Position numbers and translations under genes: made by a program
Shown here: one piece after another, positions 50,976-59,453 of the stretch
Position numbering within the stretch: the stretch's first letter is position 1
Layout: every line of letters begins with the position of its first letter
Notes under the pieces: model-generated
The model's input: only the letters and a program-made list of their open reading frames with translations
Told to the model about the DNA's origin: nothing
Database searches by the model: none
Source: DASVNK01 sp036383895
GTDB taxonomy: Bacteria > Verrucomicrobiota > Verrucomicrobiia > Limisphaerales > SXQI01
DNA length: 64,000 nt
Direction of reading: 5' to 3'
NCBI GenBank assembly: GCA_036383895.1
Contig: DASVNK010000012.1
Span: 1 to 64,000, forward strand

Positions 50976-52931
50976 TTATGTCGCCGAGCAAGAGCCTGGT
51001 TCATCGGGGTGTGAAGCGAGAACTTCCGAATCGGGAACGACGGGTTGCGGGCCGCGCTTCATCCAGACCATCACGATGCTGATGTCCGCGGGTGAGACGC
51101 CGGAGATGCGCGAGGCTTGACCAAGGGTGCGGGGGCGGATCTGTTCCAGCTTGAGGCGTGCCTCTTTGCGGAGGCTGGGAACGGTTTGGAAATTGAGCCA
51201 ATCTGGAATTTGCTTGTCCTCCATCGACTTGAATCTATCGATTTCCATCTCCTGACGTTCGATATAGCCAGCGTATTTGATGGCAATTTCGACCTGTTGC
51301 GCGACTTCGGGAGAAATGGTAGAATCCGCTTCCGGAAGGGTGAAATAGGTGGTTTCGGTGCGTTTTAGGCGTTGCGTTAACGTTAATCCTTCGATGCGCG
51401 TGCGGTCCAGACGCGACAGTTCACTCTGGATGCTTTGCTGCTTGGCGATGAACTTATCGTAGTTCCGTTGCGGGAGGAGACCGATGTCGAAGCCGGTTTG
51501 AGAGAGACGCATGTCGGCGTTGTCCTGACGGAGGAGAAGCCGATACTCGGCGCGGGAGGTGAACATGCGATAGGGCTCGGAGGTGCCTTTGGTGACGAGG
51601 TCGTCAATGAGGACTCCGATGTAGGCCTGGTCTCGGCGGAGGACGAGAGGGTCTTTCCCGTGGACCCGGCGGGCGGCGTTGATGCCAGCCATGAGACCCT
51701 GGGCTCCAGCTTCTTCGTAGCCGGAGGTGCCGTTGATCTGACCGGCGCAATAGAGATTGCGACAGACTTTGGTTTCGAGCGAAGGATGGAGCTGGGTCGG
51801 AAAAGCGAAGTCGTATTCGACGGCGTAGGCGGGACGGAGGATCTCGGCATTCTCGCAACCGATGATGGTTCGGACGAGATCGTGCTGGACGTCAATTGGT
51901 AGGCAGGTGGAGAAACCGTTGACATATATCTCTTCGGTGGAGATTCCTTCGGGTTCTAAGAATATCTGGTGACGATCCTTGTCCGGGAACTTAACGATCT
52001 TGTCCTCGATGGACGGGCAATAGCGCGGACCGATTCCTTCGATGACGCCGGAATACATCGGCGACTTGTGAATGTTCTCGCGGATGAGCTTGGCGGTAGC
52101 GTCAGTGGTGAAGGTGATGTAGCAGGGAAGCTGACCGTTGATGCGGTCGAGAATAGAGCCGGGAGGATACTTGCCGTTCGAGTGGCCGAAATCCATGGGG
52201 TTGATTCCGGAATGTTCCACGTGGAACAGATCGTCCTTCCAATACGTGAAGTAGGGAACGGGATCGTCGCCGGGCTGGATTTCAGTTTTGGACAGGTCGA
52301 GGGAACGGCGGTTCAGGCGGGGGGGTGTGCCGGTTTTGAGTCGTCCGAGTTCCAATCCGACCTCCTTTAGGGAACTGGAAAGGTTCATGGCAGCGGCTTC
52401 GCCCGAGCGCCCCCCAGCCTGCTGGTTCTTGCCGATGTGCATCAGCCCGCGAAGGAAAGTGCCGGTGGTGATGATGACGGTCTGGCCGAGGTATTGAACC
52501 TCGAGCGTTGTCTCGATGCCTTTGACTTCCCCACCCTCGTGCAAGAGTTGGCCGACCTGACCCTGGCGAACGTCGAGATTCTCCTGACGTTCGCAAACCC
52601 ACTTGAGGCGGAATTGGTAGGCCTTCTTGTCACATTGAGCGCGGGGTGCCCAGACGGAGGGACCTTTCTTGGTGTTAAGCATCCGGAACTGAAGCCCGGT
52701 CATGTCGGTGGCTTTGCCCATCTCACCGCCGAGGGCATCGATCTCGCGGGTGAGGTGTCCCTTGGCCAAGCCGCCGATGGCTGGGTTGCAGGACATCTGG
52801 CCGATGGTGTCGATGTTGATCGTTAGGAGGAGGGTCTGGCATCCCGTACGGGCAGCAGCCAGGGCGGCCTCGACGCCGGCGTGGCCAGCACCGCAGACAA
52901 TGACATCGTACTTTTTCGGGTGAACGAACAT
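50976..52931 (-). CDS. mnmG: tRNA uridine-5-carboxymethylaminomethyl synthesis enzyme MnmG
   Basis: A 651-residue FAD enzyme that, with MnmE, modifies C5 of U34 in tRNA. FAD motif VIVCGAGHAGVEAALAAART, the conserved IGQMSCNPAIGGLAKGHL, GPRYCPSIEDK and QIFLEPEG, and the C-terminal helical domain are present. Between FTYW and LPCYIT the protein has about 35 residues where I recall only about 8 in E. coli; one parS-like palindrome is encoded there (LFHVEH, near residue 235-240). MnmG genes often lie near oriC beside rsmG and parAB, which are not seen here. Start at 52931 is set by FVHPKKYDVIVCG; the longer frame is spurious. Confidence 0.95.
   Translation of the reverse strand: MFVHPKKYDVIVCGAGHAGVEAALAAARTGCQTLLLTINIDTIGQMSCNPAIGGLAKGHLTREIDALGGEMGKATDMTGLQFRMLNTKKGPSVWAPRAQCDKKAYQFRLKWVCERQENLDVRQGQVGQLLHEGGEVKGIETTLEVQYLGQTVIITTGTFLRGLMHIGKNQQAGGRSGEAAAMNLSSSLKEVGLELGRLKTGTPPRLNRRSLDLSKTEIQPGDDPVPYFTYWKDDLFHVEHSGINPMDFGHSNGKYPPGSILDRINGQLPCYITFTTDATAKLIRENIHKSPMYSGVIEGIGPRYCPSIEDKIVKFPDKDRHQIFLEPEGISTEEIYVNGFSTCLPIDVQHDLVRTIIGCENAEILRPAYAVEYDFAFPTQLHPSLETKVCRNLYCAGQINGTSGYEEAGAQGLMAGINAARRVHGKDPLVLRRDQAYIGVLIDDLVTKGTSEPYRMFTSRAEYRLLLRQDNADMRLSQTGFDIGLLPQRNYDKFIAKQQSIQSELSRLDRTRIEGLTLTQRLKRTETTYFTLPEADSTISPEVAQQVEIAIKYAGYIERQEMEIDRFKSMEDKQIPDWLNFQTVPSLRKEARLKLEQIRPRTLGQASRISGVSPADISIVMVWMKRGPQPVVPDSEVLASHPDEPGSCSAT
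52213..52228. other. parS: parS-like ParB binding site 1 (inside mnmG)
   Basis: The 16-base palindrome TGTTCCACGTGGAACA fits the parS consensus TGTTNCACGTGNAACA exactly. It lies inside the mnmG coding sequence, where it encodes Leu-Phe-His-Val-Glu-His in a segment that seems to be extra relative to E. coli MnmG. Confidence 0.75.
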
Positions 52932-53042
52932 AGTGCGCCTCTTTAGTGAGAGGGGGCGAACAGGATAGTGCGGGTGAGGTGAAAAGGAAAGAGAGAGGCG
53001 GGGCAATTTGAAATTACGAACTACGAATTACTAAGTTATGAG

Positions 53043-53058
53043 TGTTCCACGTGGAACA
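53043..53058. other. parS: parS-like ParB binding site 2
   Basis: Second identical copy of TGTTCCACGTGGAACA, 112 bases upstream of the mnmG start codon in non-coding DNA. It is preceded by an AT-rich stretch (ACGAATTACTAAGTTATGAG). Confidence 0.8.
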
Positions 53059-53121
53059 TGAGGTATAAAGCTGAGATGCTCAGTTCTCTTTGATCCGGCC
53101 GACGGTTTGCGAATGCTAGAA

Positions 53122-53137
53122 TGTTCCACGTGGAACA
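53122..53137. other. parS: parS-like ParB binding site 3
   Basis: Third identical copy of TGTTCCACGTGGAACA, 79 bases from the second (start to start), also non-coding. Three perfect 16-mers within a kilobase cannot be chance. Confidence 0.8.
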
Positions 53138-53434
53138 TCGAAGCCTCACGTCCAAATTCAGTTTGCGCAGGCGACGGCGGCTAGGCGGGTTCCGGTTCAA
53201 CGCCATCAAGTGGGAGGTAAGATTCAGGCCGACAGCAACTCAACTGTGACCCACGGCGAAACTTCGGGCCTTCTGGGCTGCGGGTCTTTAACCATGTTCA
53301 CCACCCTTTTAAAAGCGTCGGTAGATACTCATCGATTGAAACCCCACTGTCGCACGGGACGATCCGATTCCCCCAACAGCTCGGGAGTAAGTGGGATCGT
53401 GAGATCTTCACCTACATACGTAGACGGAGCTTCT

Positions 53435-53745
53435 TCAGGTCGTCGATGACTCGACTGGCTTGGGAAGGAACTCATATAGGCGTTCCTGAAGGGAGAGAGT
53501 TGTGGCTTCGTGGAGATACAGCTGATTCTTGAGGCAAAGTAATTTTGCTGCGGCCCGAATGTTGAGCTTCTCCTGGCGTCTCCTGCGATCGCGCGATAGT
53601 TCACTTGGTGAAGCGGGAGATCGTTGCAACATTTGGAGGTCAAGCCGTCTGGAGGCCCCGCAGCCATGAGCTCAACAACCTCTGCATAGGTGTGGTCGGT
53701 GAGCAAATCGATGAGTCGCTCCGTTTGAGCGGGGACAGATTTCTC
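53435..53745 (-). pseudogene. Decayed small protein gene, frameshifted
   Basis: On the minus strand one frame reads TERLIDLLTDHTYAEVVELM and on to GLTSKCCNDLP; after that the sense jumps to the next frame, which reads ELSRDRRRRQEKLNIRAAAK, CLKNQLYLHEATTLSLQERL and stops at 53435. Together they look like one helical protein with a helix-turn-helix flavour, broken by a single frameshift near 53610. I cannot name the family. The bases 53138-53434 hold nothing else that I can support. Confidence 0.4.
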
Positions 53746-53799
53746 CCGGAACGAGTCAGAGCGTGTTTATTCATCAGAATATGGTTATATGTTTACTTA

Positions 53800-54135
53800 G
53801 GATAGGCTGGCGTCGCCTGGGATTGCCGCGTGCGCTTGGGCGTGTTTGGGACCGGGCCAGTCGTGCGGGTGGTGCGCGTGCTTTCGCCCCAGGAGCAGGA
53901 ATTCCATTTGGTCACTTCGCGCGAAGATCTGCCCGCGGAAATTGTGGGGCTCATCTATCGGCAACGCTGGGAAATCGAAGTCTTCTTCAAGTGGCTCAAG
54001 ACCATTTTCAACTGTCGGCATTGGCTGGCCGAGAGCACGCAGGGAGCGGCCATCCAGCTTTACACACTTCTGGTTGGCTCTCTGCTTTTGATGCTGTGGA
54101 CGGGTCGCAAGCCCACGCTGCGCATGGTGAACTAG
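53800..54135 (+). mobile_element. IS4-family transposase remnant (C-terminal part)
   Basis: The frame from about 53800 to 54135 carries RLGVFGTGPVVRVVRVLS, LPAEIVGLIYRQRWEIEVFF, KWLKTIFNCRHWLAES and QLYTLLVGSLLLMLWTG. YRQRWEIEVFFKWLK fits the Y-(2)-R-(3)-E-(6)-K signature of IS4-type DDE transposases. The part with the two catalytic aspartates is missing and no inverted repeats are seen, so this is a dead fragment. The stretch 54136-54257 holds no gene I can support. Confidence 0.75.
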
Positions 54136-54257
54136 AGCAAATCACATTATGAGAATACTAACCGTTTTCTTTTGTTCTTTCCCTGAACTCTCACAACCAA
54201 CCGGTGAATGCGACGGCGAAGGCGGCTGTGCTGCGGTAATGTTGCTCAGAGCAAGGC

Positions 54258-54875
54258 TCAGTCATGTTCTGAGCGACAACATACGACAGCAATATCGTCC
54301 GGGAGAACTCCAGATTTCAGACGGGAAAGATCTGCCAACTTAGCTGCCAAGATATCGACTGCGACGGTTTGGATGAGCGCTGCGATTTCTGAGGACTTGG
54401 CATACTTCCAGAGCCCGTCTGTGGCGATGACGAGTGTGCCTGAAATGGTGGAGGTGAATTCATTGATGAGGGCCTCGCCGGTTCCGAGAAATTTCTTCGT
54501 GCGTTCTGTTAAGGGAGTGAGGAAACGTTCGTCGGAACGAAAGATTCGAGCTTCGGAGTCGCCGCAGGACGCGCCGAATAGTTTATTACCTTCGACGACC
54601 GCGACGATGCCTGTTGTTTGACCGCCGCTTAGATCTCCGCGGAGGGCCCAATCAATTTGGCGAAGCAATTGACGGCACGCCGCGGCGTCGGTGAGGTGTT
54701 CGACGGCTTGTTGAATGGTGTAAACGAAAGTCTCTGCGGCAAGAGTGCCTCCAGCAATTCCTCCAACGCCATCCGCGAGGGCGATGATTGTGCGGTCTCC
54801 CGAGTGAAAAATTTCCGCGCGATCCTGGAGGTCGGCCGAACCTTTCTCGATGTGGATGGAGGTGGTCAGTTTCAA
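54258..54875 (-). CDS. PP2C-family serine/threonine phosphatase
   Basis: A 205-residue compact PP2C phosphatase, shorter than the usual 240-250. The metal-binding acids are in TIIALADGVGGIAGGTLAAE, GASCGDSEARIF and VIATDGLWKYAKSSEI. It should remove phosphate from Ser or Thr of an unknown protein. No kinase gene is near. It begins 4 bases after the RlaP-like gene ends, so the two are co-transcribed, and such a phosphatase may regulate or accompany the nucleotidyltransferase. The final motif with a second Asp (LPDDIAVVCC) is present. Confidence 0.85.
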   Translation of the reverse strand: MKLTTSIHIEKGSADLQDRAEIFHSGDRTIIALADGVGGIAGGTLAAETFVYTIQQAVEHLTDAAACRQLLRQIDWALRGDLSGGQTTGIVAVVEGNKLFGASCGDSEARIFRSDERFLTPLTERTKKFLGTGEALINEFTSTISGTLVIATDGLWKYAKSSEIAALIQTVAVDILAAKLADLSRLKSGVLPDDIAVVCCRSEHD

Positions 54876-54879
54876 AATG

Positions 54880-55815
54880 TCAGAGCCTCGTCACCTCGGC
54901 TGCTACTTGGGCGCGAGCGCGAATAAGGAAACGGTTGGCGGATTCGTAGTTGGGGCGTTCGGGGAGGCGGGTTTCGGTGAGGGCTTGTTCGAAGTCGCGG
55001 TGGAGTTGTTGGCGCCAGGTGTCGACTTCGGGCCAAGGCATGTCGCCGCGTTTGACGGCGAGGAGTTGGTCGCGGTGGGATTCGACGCGGACGGGGACGC
55101 GGCCGAGGCCGAGGGTGGCGGCGCCGGTGAGGAGCAGGCGGAGGAGATGCATGGCATGTTTCCAGCGGACTTCGCCGTGGTTGCGGATGTCCTGCTCGAT
55201 CTTCTTGAACTGGGACATGGCGTAGCCGTTGAAGGTTTGGAAGATCATCTGGCTGAGGAAGGCTTCCCGGATGGAGAGGAGCTCCTGGCCGAGGGGAGTG
55301 ACTTTTTCGACCATGGGCGAGTAGAGGCACTCGAGGATGTTGGGATTCGCTTTGAGAGCCATGGCGAGGAATTTCTGGAGTTCCCAGTAGCAGGCCTGGG
55401 CGGCGTTGTCCTCGAACTGTTCGGGCGCACCGAAGAGGGACCATTGGAGTTCGGCGGGTGCGAGGTAGATGCCGCGGCGGTCGGTGTCGGATTCATCGGT
55501 GTCCAGGCCGTAGGCGCGTGATCCGACGACGCAGCGGTAGATGATGACCGATTCGAGGTCGAAATCGACGAGGGTGGAATCGGCGGAGGGGAGGCGATCT
55601 TTGAAATGCCTGAGGATGTCGAGTTGTTCGCGGATGAGCGAGGCTTCGAAGCCGTCGGGGAAGCGGACGAGGAAATGCTTTTGGTCCCCGGTGGGCGTGC
55701 GAGTCACGACGCCGACTGCGCCGCGTGGATGAACGAGTGAGTTGTTCGTGCCGCGGACTTCGACGAGCGAGACGATTTGGGTTCCGGCGAAGATGTTGTC
55801 CGGCTGATGGGACAT
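54880..55815 (-). CDS. RlaP-like nucleotidyltransferase (Pol beta superfamily)
   Basis: A 311-residue protein of the Pol-beta nucleotidyltransferase superfamily, close to RlaP (COG3541). The catalytic pattern is GSRAYGLDTDESDTDRRGIY, with Gly-Ser and the two later acids; helical segments with NILECLYSPMVEKVTPLGQ and YAMSQFKKIEQD follow, as in RlaP. RlaP proteins are linked to RNA repair systems in bacteria and phages. An N-terminal 75-residue SH3-like stretch (GTQIVSLVEVRGTNNSLVHP) is added in this protein. The start is set at MSHQPDN (55815); the frame opens at 55944. A short AT-poor space up to 56008 holds nothing else. Confidence 0.82.
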   Translation of the reverse strand: MSHQPDNIFAGTQIVSLVEVRGTNNSLVHPRGAVGVVTRTPTGDQKHFLVRFPDGFEASLIREQLDILRHFKDRLPSADSTLVDFDLESVIIYRCVVGSRAYGLDTDESDTDRRGIYLAPAELQWSLFGAPEQFEDNAAQACYWELQKFLAMALKANPNILECLYSPMVEKVTPLGQELLSIREAFLSQMIFQTFNGYAMSQFKKIEQDIRNHGEVRWKHAMHLLRLLLTGAATLGLGRVPVRVESHRDQLLAVKRGDMPWPEVDTWRQQLHRDFEQALTETRLPERPNYESANRFLIRARAQVAAEVTRL

Positions 55816-56008
55816 GGCCGCAGAGATTAGCGTGGGGGGCGGGATGGGGCGAACATTTTGGCAGAAGTTCCGCACTTCGGAGTTGGCGCGCGGGGAAAAA
55901 TACGGACGTTCCGCACTTGCCATTATTTCCGGTATAAGGCTCAATTAGCCGTTAGCGGACAAGTTAAACGGCTGTATCCCAATTCGATGTGTCGGTGTCA
56001 AAGGAGCG

Positions 56009-58000
56009 ATGATTAATCTCAAAAGCGTCAAGTTACGAGCGGGTTACATCGCGGTGACGCGGAGGTTGCTCGCCGGAGTGGCGGCGCTCGCGCTGGCTGC
56101 TGCGCCCTGCTTGATGGCCGCAAAAAAAGATTCGCTCACGCCGTCCGAACTCTTTTCGCTGACGAATGTCTATATTGCACACTTCCATTTCACCGCGGAA
56201 GCGTGGGAAACGATGGAACCTGACCAGGCAGCGGATTTCGGGCGCGCTGCAGGTCGCGGCGCGATGCAGGGCGGCGGGCCGCGTCGCGGGCCGGCTTTTG
56301 GACCGGGGATGATTCTCGGGCCGGCGATTATCGGCGCAGGCGATGCGAACAAGGACAAGAAAATTTCTGCGGATGAGTTTAAAGCGGTCGGCGAGAAATG
56401 GTTTTCCGGGATCGATAAAGAGAAAAAGGGCGAGGTGGATGGCGATGCTTTGCGCGATGGTTTGAGCGCGACCGTGGGCGGCGGCCCCGGAGGCGGGATG
56501 CCTCAGATCCGTTTGCAGGGAGACGAAGGGAAGCGGAACGGCCTGGCGTCGGCGATGGGGGTGGAGTTTGAGTATGTGAAGGCGAATCTTGAATTCGCGG
56601 ACCGGAAATTCACGAACGTCGCGGTGCGGTACAAAGGGAACGGTACCTGGATGATGTCGCAAGGGACGATCAAGCGCTCGATGAAAGTGGACCTGAACGA
56701 ATTTGTGAAGGGTCAAAAGATCGCCGGGATTTCGAAGTTGAATTTCCACAACTGCATTACGGATTCAAGCTTCATGAACGAAGTGCTTTCGCACGCGGTT
56801 TACCGCGAGGCTGGCGTTGCGGCGCCACGCACTGCCTACGCGCGGGTTTACGTGACGGTGCCCGGGAAGCACGATAAGACTTACCTGGGGCTGTATTCGT
56901 TGGTGGAAAATATCGATGACAATTTCACCGACGATCGTTTCAAGACGACGAAAGGCTCGCTTTTCAAGCCGGTTACTCCGGAGCTTTTCTCGGATCTCGG
57001 TGATGATTGGTCGAAGTACAAACAGACTTACGATCCGAAGGACGACCCTTCGCCGACCGACGCACAGCGCGTGATTGATTTCGCGAAGTTGGTGACGAGC
57101 GGTTCGGATGAGGAATTTGCGAAAAAGGTCGGTGAGTTTTTGGATCTGGAACAATTTTCGCGATTCATTGCGACGACCATTTGGTTGAGCACGCTGGATA
57201 GTATTTTGGGGATCGGACAGAATTATTACGTTCACCTCGACCCGAAGACGAAGAAGTTCCAGTTCTTCCCGTGGGACCTGGATCATTCGTTTGGGCAGTT
57301 TTTCTTGATGGGCGACCAGGCGCAGCGGAACACGTTGAGCGTCGAGAAACCGTGGCGGGGAGAGAATCGTTTCCTGGAGCGGGTCTTTAAGGTTGAAGCA
57401 TTCCAAAAGCTTTATCGCGCGCGGCTGAAAGAAATAAATGAAACAATCGGCCAGCCCGAGCGTATTACCAAGCAAGTGGATTTAGTTGCCGCGGCGATCC
57501 GGCCTGCTGTGCAGGAGGAATCGCAGGAGCGCGCGAGGTCTTTTGATAAAGCGGTGGGAAATGAAACGTTCGCTCGCGGAGCAGGTGGCGGGCCGCCAGG
57601 GATGAACATGGATGTTCAGCCGATAAAGAGATTTGCGGTGGAGCGGAATAAATCCGTGGCCGCGCAGCTCACTGGGAAAGAGAAAGGCGCAGACCTTGAT
57701 GTGCAGCCGGAGTCGATGCGGCGCAACAACTTCGGCCCGGGAACGTTTCTGGCACCGGCACTTACCGCGAAGTTTGACTCAGACAGGAACGGCAATCTTT
57801 CGCGTGACGAGTTTGTGGGCGGGTTCTCCAAATGGTTTGCATCGCTGGACAAGGAAAAGAGCGGTGCGATGGATGAAGAACAATTGCGCTCCGCGATTAA
57901 CGACGAATTTATGAACCCGCCCGGAGTGGTCCGGCCCGGTGGTGGCGGTCAACGGCCCGACCGCCGGACAGAAGAAGTGCCAGACAGGCCCAAGATATGA
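56009..58000 (+). CDS. CotH-kinase-family protein with EF-hands
   Basis: A 663-residue secreted protein. A signal segment (about 20-37, LLAGVAALALAAAPCLMAA) precedes a Gly/Arg-rich stretch, an EF-hand DANKDKKISADEF, and a CotH domain (about 190-520) with YLGLYSLVENIDDNF and the core motif FFPWDLDHSFGQF, where the Asp pair matches the catalytic metal site. A second EF-hand DSDRNGNLSRDEF lies near the C-terminus. CotH proteins are atypical kinases that phosphorylate other proteins at the surface. The stop overlaps the VTC gene by four bases; such CotH-VTC-DUF4956 strings recur in bacteria. Target unknown. Confidence 0.87.
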   Translation: MINLKSVKLRAGYIAVTRRLLAGVAALALAAAPCLMAAKKDSLTPSELFSLTNVYIAHFHFTAEAWETMEPDQAADFGRAAGRGAMQGGGPRRGPAFGPGMILGPAIIGAGDANKDKKISADEFKAVGEKWFSGIDKEKKGEVDGDALRDGLSATVGGGPGGGMPQIRLQGDEGKRNGLASAMGVEFEYVKANLEFADRKFTNVAVRYKGNGTWMMSQGTIKRSMKVDLNEFVKGQKIAGISKLNFHNCITDSSFMNEVLSHAVYREAGVAAPRTAYARVYVTVPGKHDKTYLGLYSLVENIDDNFTDDRFKTTKGSLFKPVTPELFSDLGDDWSKYKQTYDPKDDPSPTDAQRVIDFAKLVTSGSDEEFAKKVGEFLDLEQFSRFIATTIWLSTLDSILGIGQNYYVHLDPKTKKFQFFPWDLDHSFGQFFLMGDQAQRNTLSVEKPWRGENRFLERVFKVEAFQKLYRARLKEINETIGQPERITKQVDLVAAAIRPAVQEESQERARSFDKAVGNETFARGAGGGPPGMNMDVQPIKRFAVERNKSVAAQLTGKEKGADLDVQPESMRRNNFGPGTFLAPALTAKFDSDRNGNLSRDEFVGGFSKWFASLDKEKSGAMDEEQLRSAINDEFMNPPGVVRPGGGGQRPDRRTEEVPDRPKI

Positions 58001-58752
58001 TCGACCTCACCTCACCATCCATCGTACGCGAGAATCGTGAACTGGCGTGCGAGCTGAAGTTTTTAATCACGCCGGAGGTGGCGGAGGGGGTGAGGGAGTG
58101 GGCCCGAAACAAATTGCTCCCGGATCCATACGGAAACGGGAATGCGCACGACGAGTATAAGATCACGAGCCTTTATTTCGAGACGGATACTTTCGACGTC
58201 TTCAATCGGAAGGGGAGTTACGGTCGCAGCAAATATCGCATACGGCGGTATGGAACGGATGAACTTGTTTTTCTGGAACGCAAATTAAAGACGAACGGAC
58301 TAGTGGCGAAACGGCGGTCGCCGAGTGTTACTCGGGAGATTAAACGGCTCTCGGACATGCAGCCAGATCCGAAGTGGCTTGGGAGTTGGTATCATCGGCG
58401 AGTGCTGCTGCGGAAGCTAAAGCCAATTTGCCAGATTTCATACGAGCGAACGGCGCGCGTGGCCTCAACGTCGAGCGGACCGGTTCGTCTAACATTGGAT
58501 CAGAATCTTCGAGCCGTGCCGGTCCGGGATTATATTTTTCATTCGGATGCGGATTGCCTGCGGGTGGTGCCGGAAAACGTCGTCATGGAGATGAAATTCC
58601 GGGGCGAGACGCCGGTTCTCTTCAAGGAATTGATCGAGAAATTTGCGTTAAGCGCGAAGAAAATGTCGAAATACCGCCTTGCGGCGGTGGGATTAGGGCT
58701 TGTTAGGGAAAGCGCAGTCGAGTTTCCTGCGGGCGAAACTCAATATGCCTGA
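57997..58752 (+). CDS. VTC-domain polyphosphate polymerase-like protein
   Basis: A 251-residue protein of the VTC domain family. It resembles the catalytic tunnel of yeast Vtc4, which makes polyphosphate from ATP: ELACELKFLIT, YKITSLYFETDTFDVFNRKG, SKYRIRRYGTDELVFLERKL and the late acid strand VVMEMKFRGETP. Basic residues on the strands (Lys/Arg in KYRIRR, ERKLKT) are what the tunnel needs. It starts in overlap with the CotH stop and its own stop overlaps the next start by 8 bases, so the set is one operon. Confidence 0.87.
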   Translation: MIDLTSPSIVRENRELACELKFLITPEVAEGVREWARNKLLPDPYGNGNAHDEYKITSLYFETDTFDVFNRKGSYGRSKYRIRRYGTDELVFLERKLKTNGLVAKRRSPSVTREIKRLSDMQPDPKWLGSWYHRRVLLRKLKPICQISYERTARVASTSSGPVRLTLDQNLRAVPVRDYIFHSDADCLRVVPENVVMEMKFRGETPVLFKELIEKFALSAKKMSKYRLAAVGLGLVRESAVEFPAGETQYA

Positions 58753-59452
58753 ACCAGCCGCGAGCACCGCGTCCAGCGCCATCCAGCCGTCGTTATTCGC
58801 TTTTGATCCACAGAGCCTGATGGTGCTGGGCGGCAGCCTGGTGCTGGCGGCGATCCTCGGGTGGGCGGTGGCGCTGGTTTATCGGTATTCGCGAAAGAGC
58901 GTGGATGTCATTTCATCTTTTCCGCCGACCCTGGTTCTTCTGTGCATCTTGATTGCAATGGTCACTCAAGTGATCGGTGATAACCTCGCGCGCGCGTTCG
59001 GGTTGGTGGGCGCGCTCTCGATTGTCCGGTTTCGCACCGTGGTTCGTGACACGCAGGACACCGCGTATGTCATTTTTGCGGTGGTGGTCGGCATGGCGGT
59101 GGGCGCGCATCACCCATGGGTGGCGTTGATTGGTTTGATCGTAATCGGCGTCACAGCGCAATTGATGAAGCGCCGCGAGGGCGATGCGGCAGACGCGCAG
59201 CCGGCGTTCCTTTTGAATATTCGTCTGGCGATCGGGCAGAACATGGAGCCGATGCATAAAGTGATCGACGAATTTGTGCAGGGGCGCGATTTACTCTCTA
59301 TCGCAACGGCCAAGTCGGGCGTGGCATTGGACCTGAGTTACGAAACCCGGTTGCGTCCGCACGCGTCTGCTAATGAGTTAGTGCGTGCGTTGAACAAAGT
59401 TGAAGGCGTGCAAGGCGTCGAGATTCAGCGGCGCAACATTGATCAAAATTGA
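58745..59452 (+). CDS. DUF4956 membrane protein
   Basis: A 235-residue membrane protein with an extra-cytoplasmic N-terminus and four probable membrane helices: about 26-50, 62-82, 95-115 and 125-145. GALSIVRFRTVVRDTQDTAY is the hallmark of DUF4956, resembling MgtC-like channels. The soluble C-terminal domain (about 155-235) has an ACT-like appearance. The family regularly follows VTC polymerase genes and may export or organise the polyphosphate product, but this is inference. It overlaps the VTC stop by 8 bases. Confidence 0.85.
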   Translation: MPEPAASTASSAIQPSLFAFDPQSLMVLGGSLVLAAILGWAVALVYRYSRKSVDVISSFPPTLVLLCILIAMVTQVIGDNLARAFGLVGALSIVRFRTVVRDTQDTAYVIFAVVVGMAVGAHHPWVALIGLIVIGVTAQLMKRREGDAADAQPAFLLNIRLAIGQNMEPMHKVIDEFVQGRDLLSIATAKSGVALDLSYETRLRPHASANELVRALNKVEGVQGVEIQRRNIDQN

Positions 59453-59453
59453 T

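Noticed and set aside
53329..53706. Intact 125-residue protein on the minus strand
   Set aside because: Only its first third looks like real protein; the sense continues in another frame, so I read it as a frameshifted pseudogene.
54880..55521. Plus-strand 223-residue frame (54850-55521)
   Set aside because: Gly/Glu/Val-rich shadow of the RlaP-like gene, whose nucleotidyltransferase motif is clear on the other strand.
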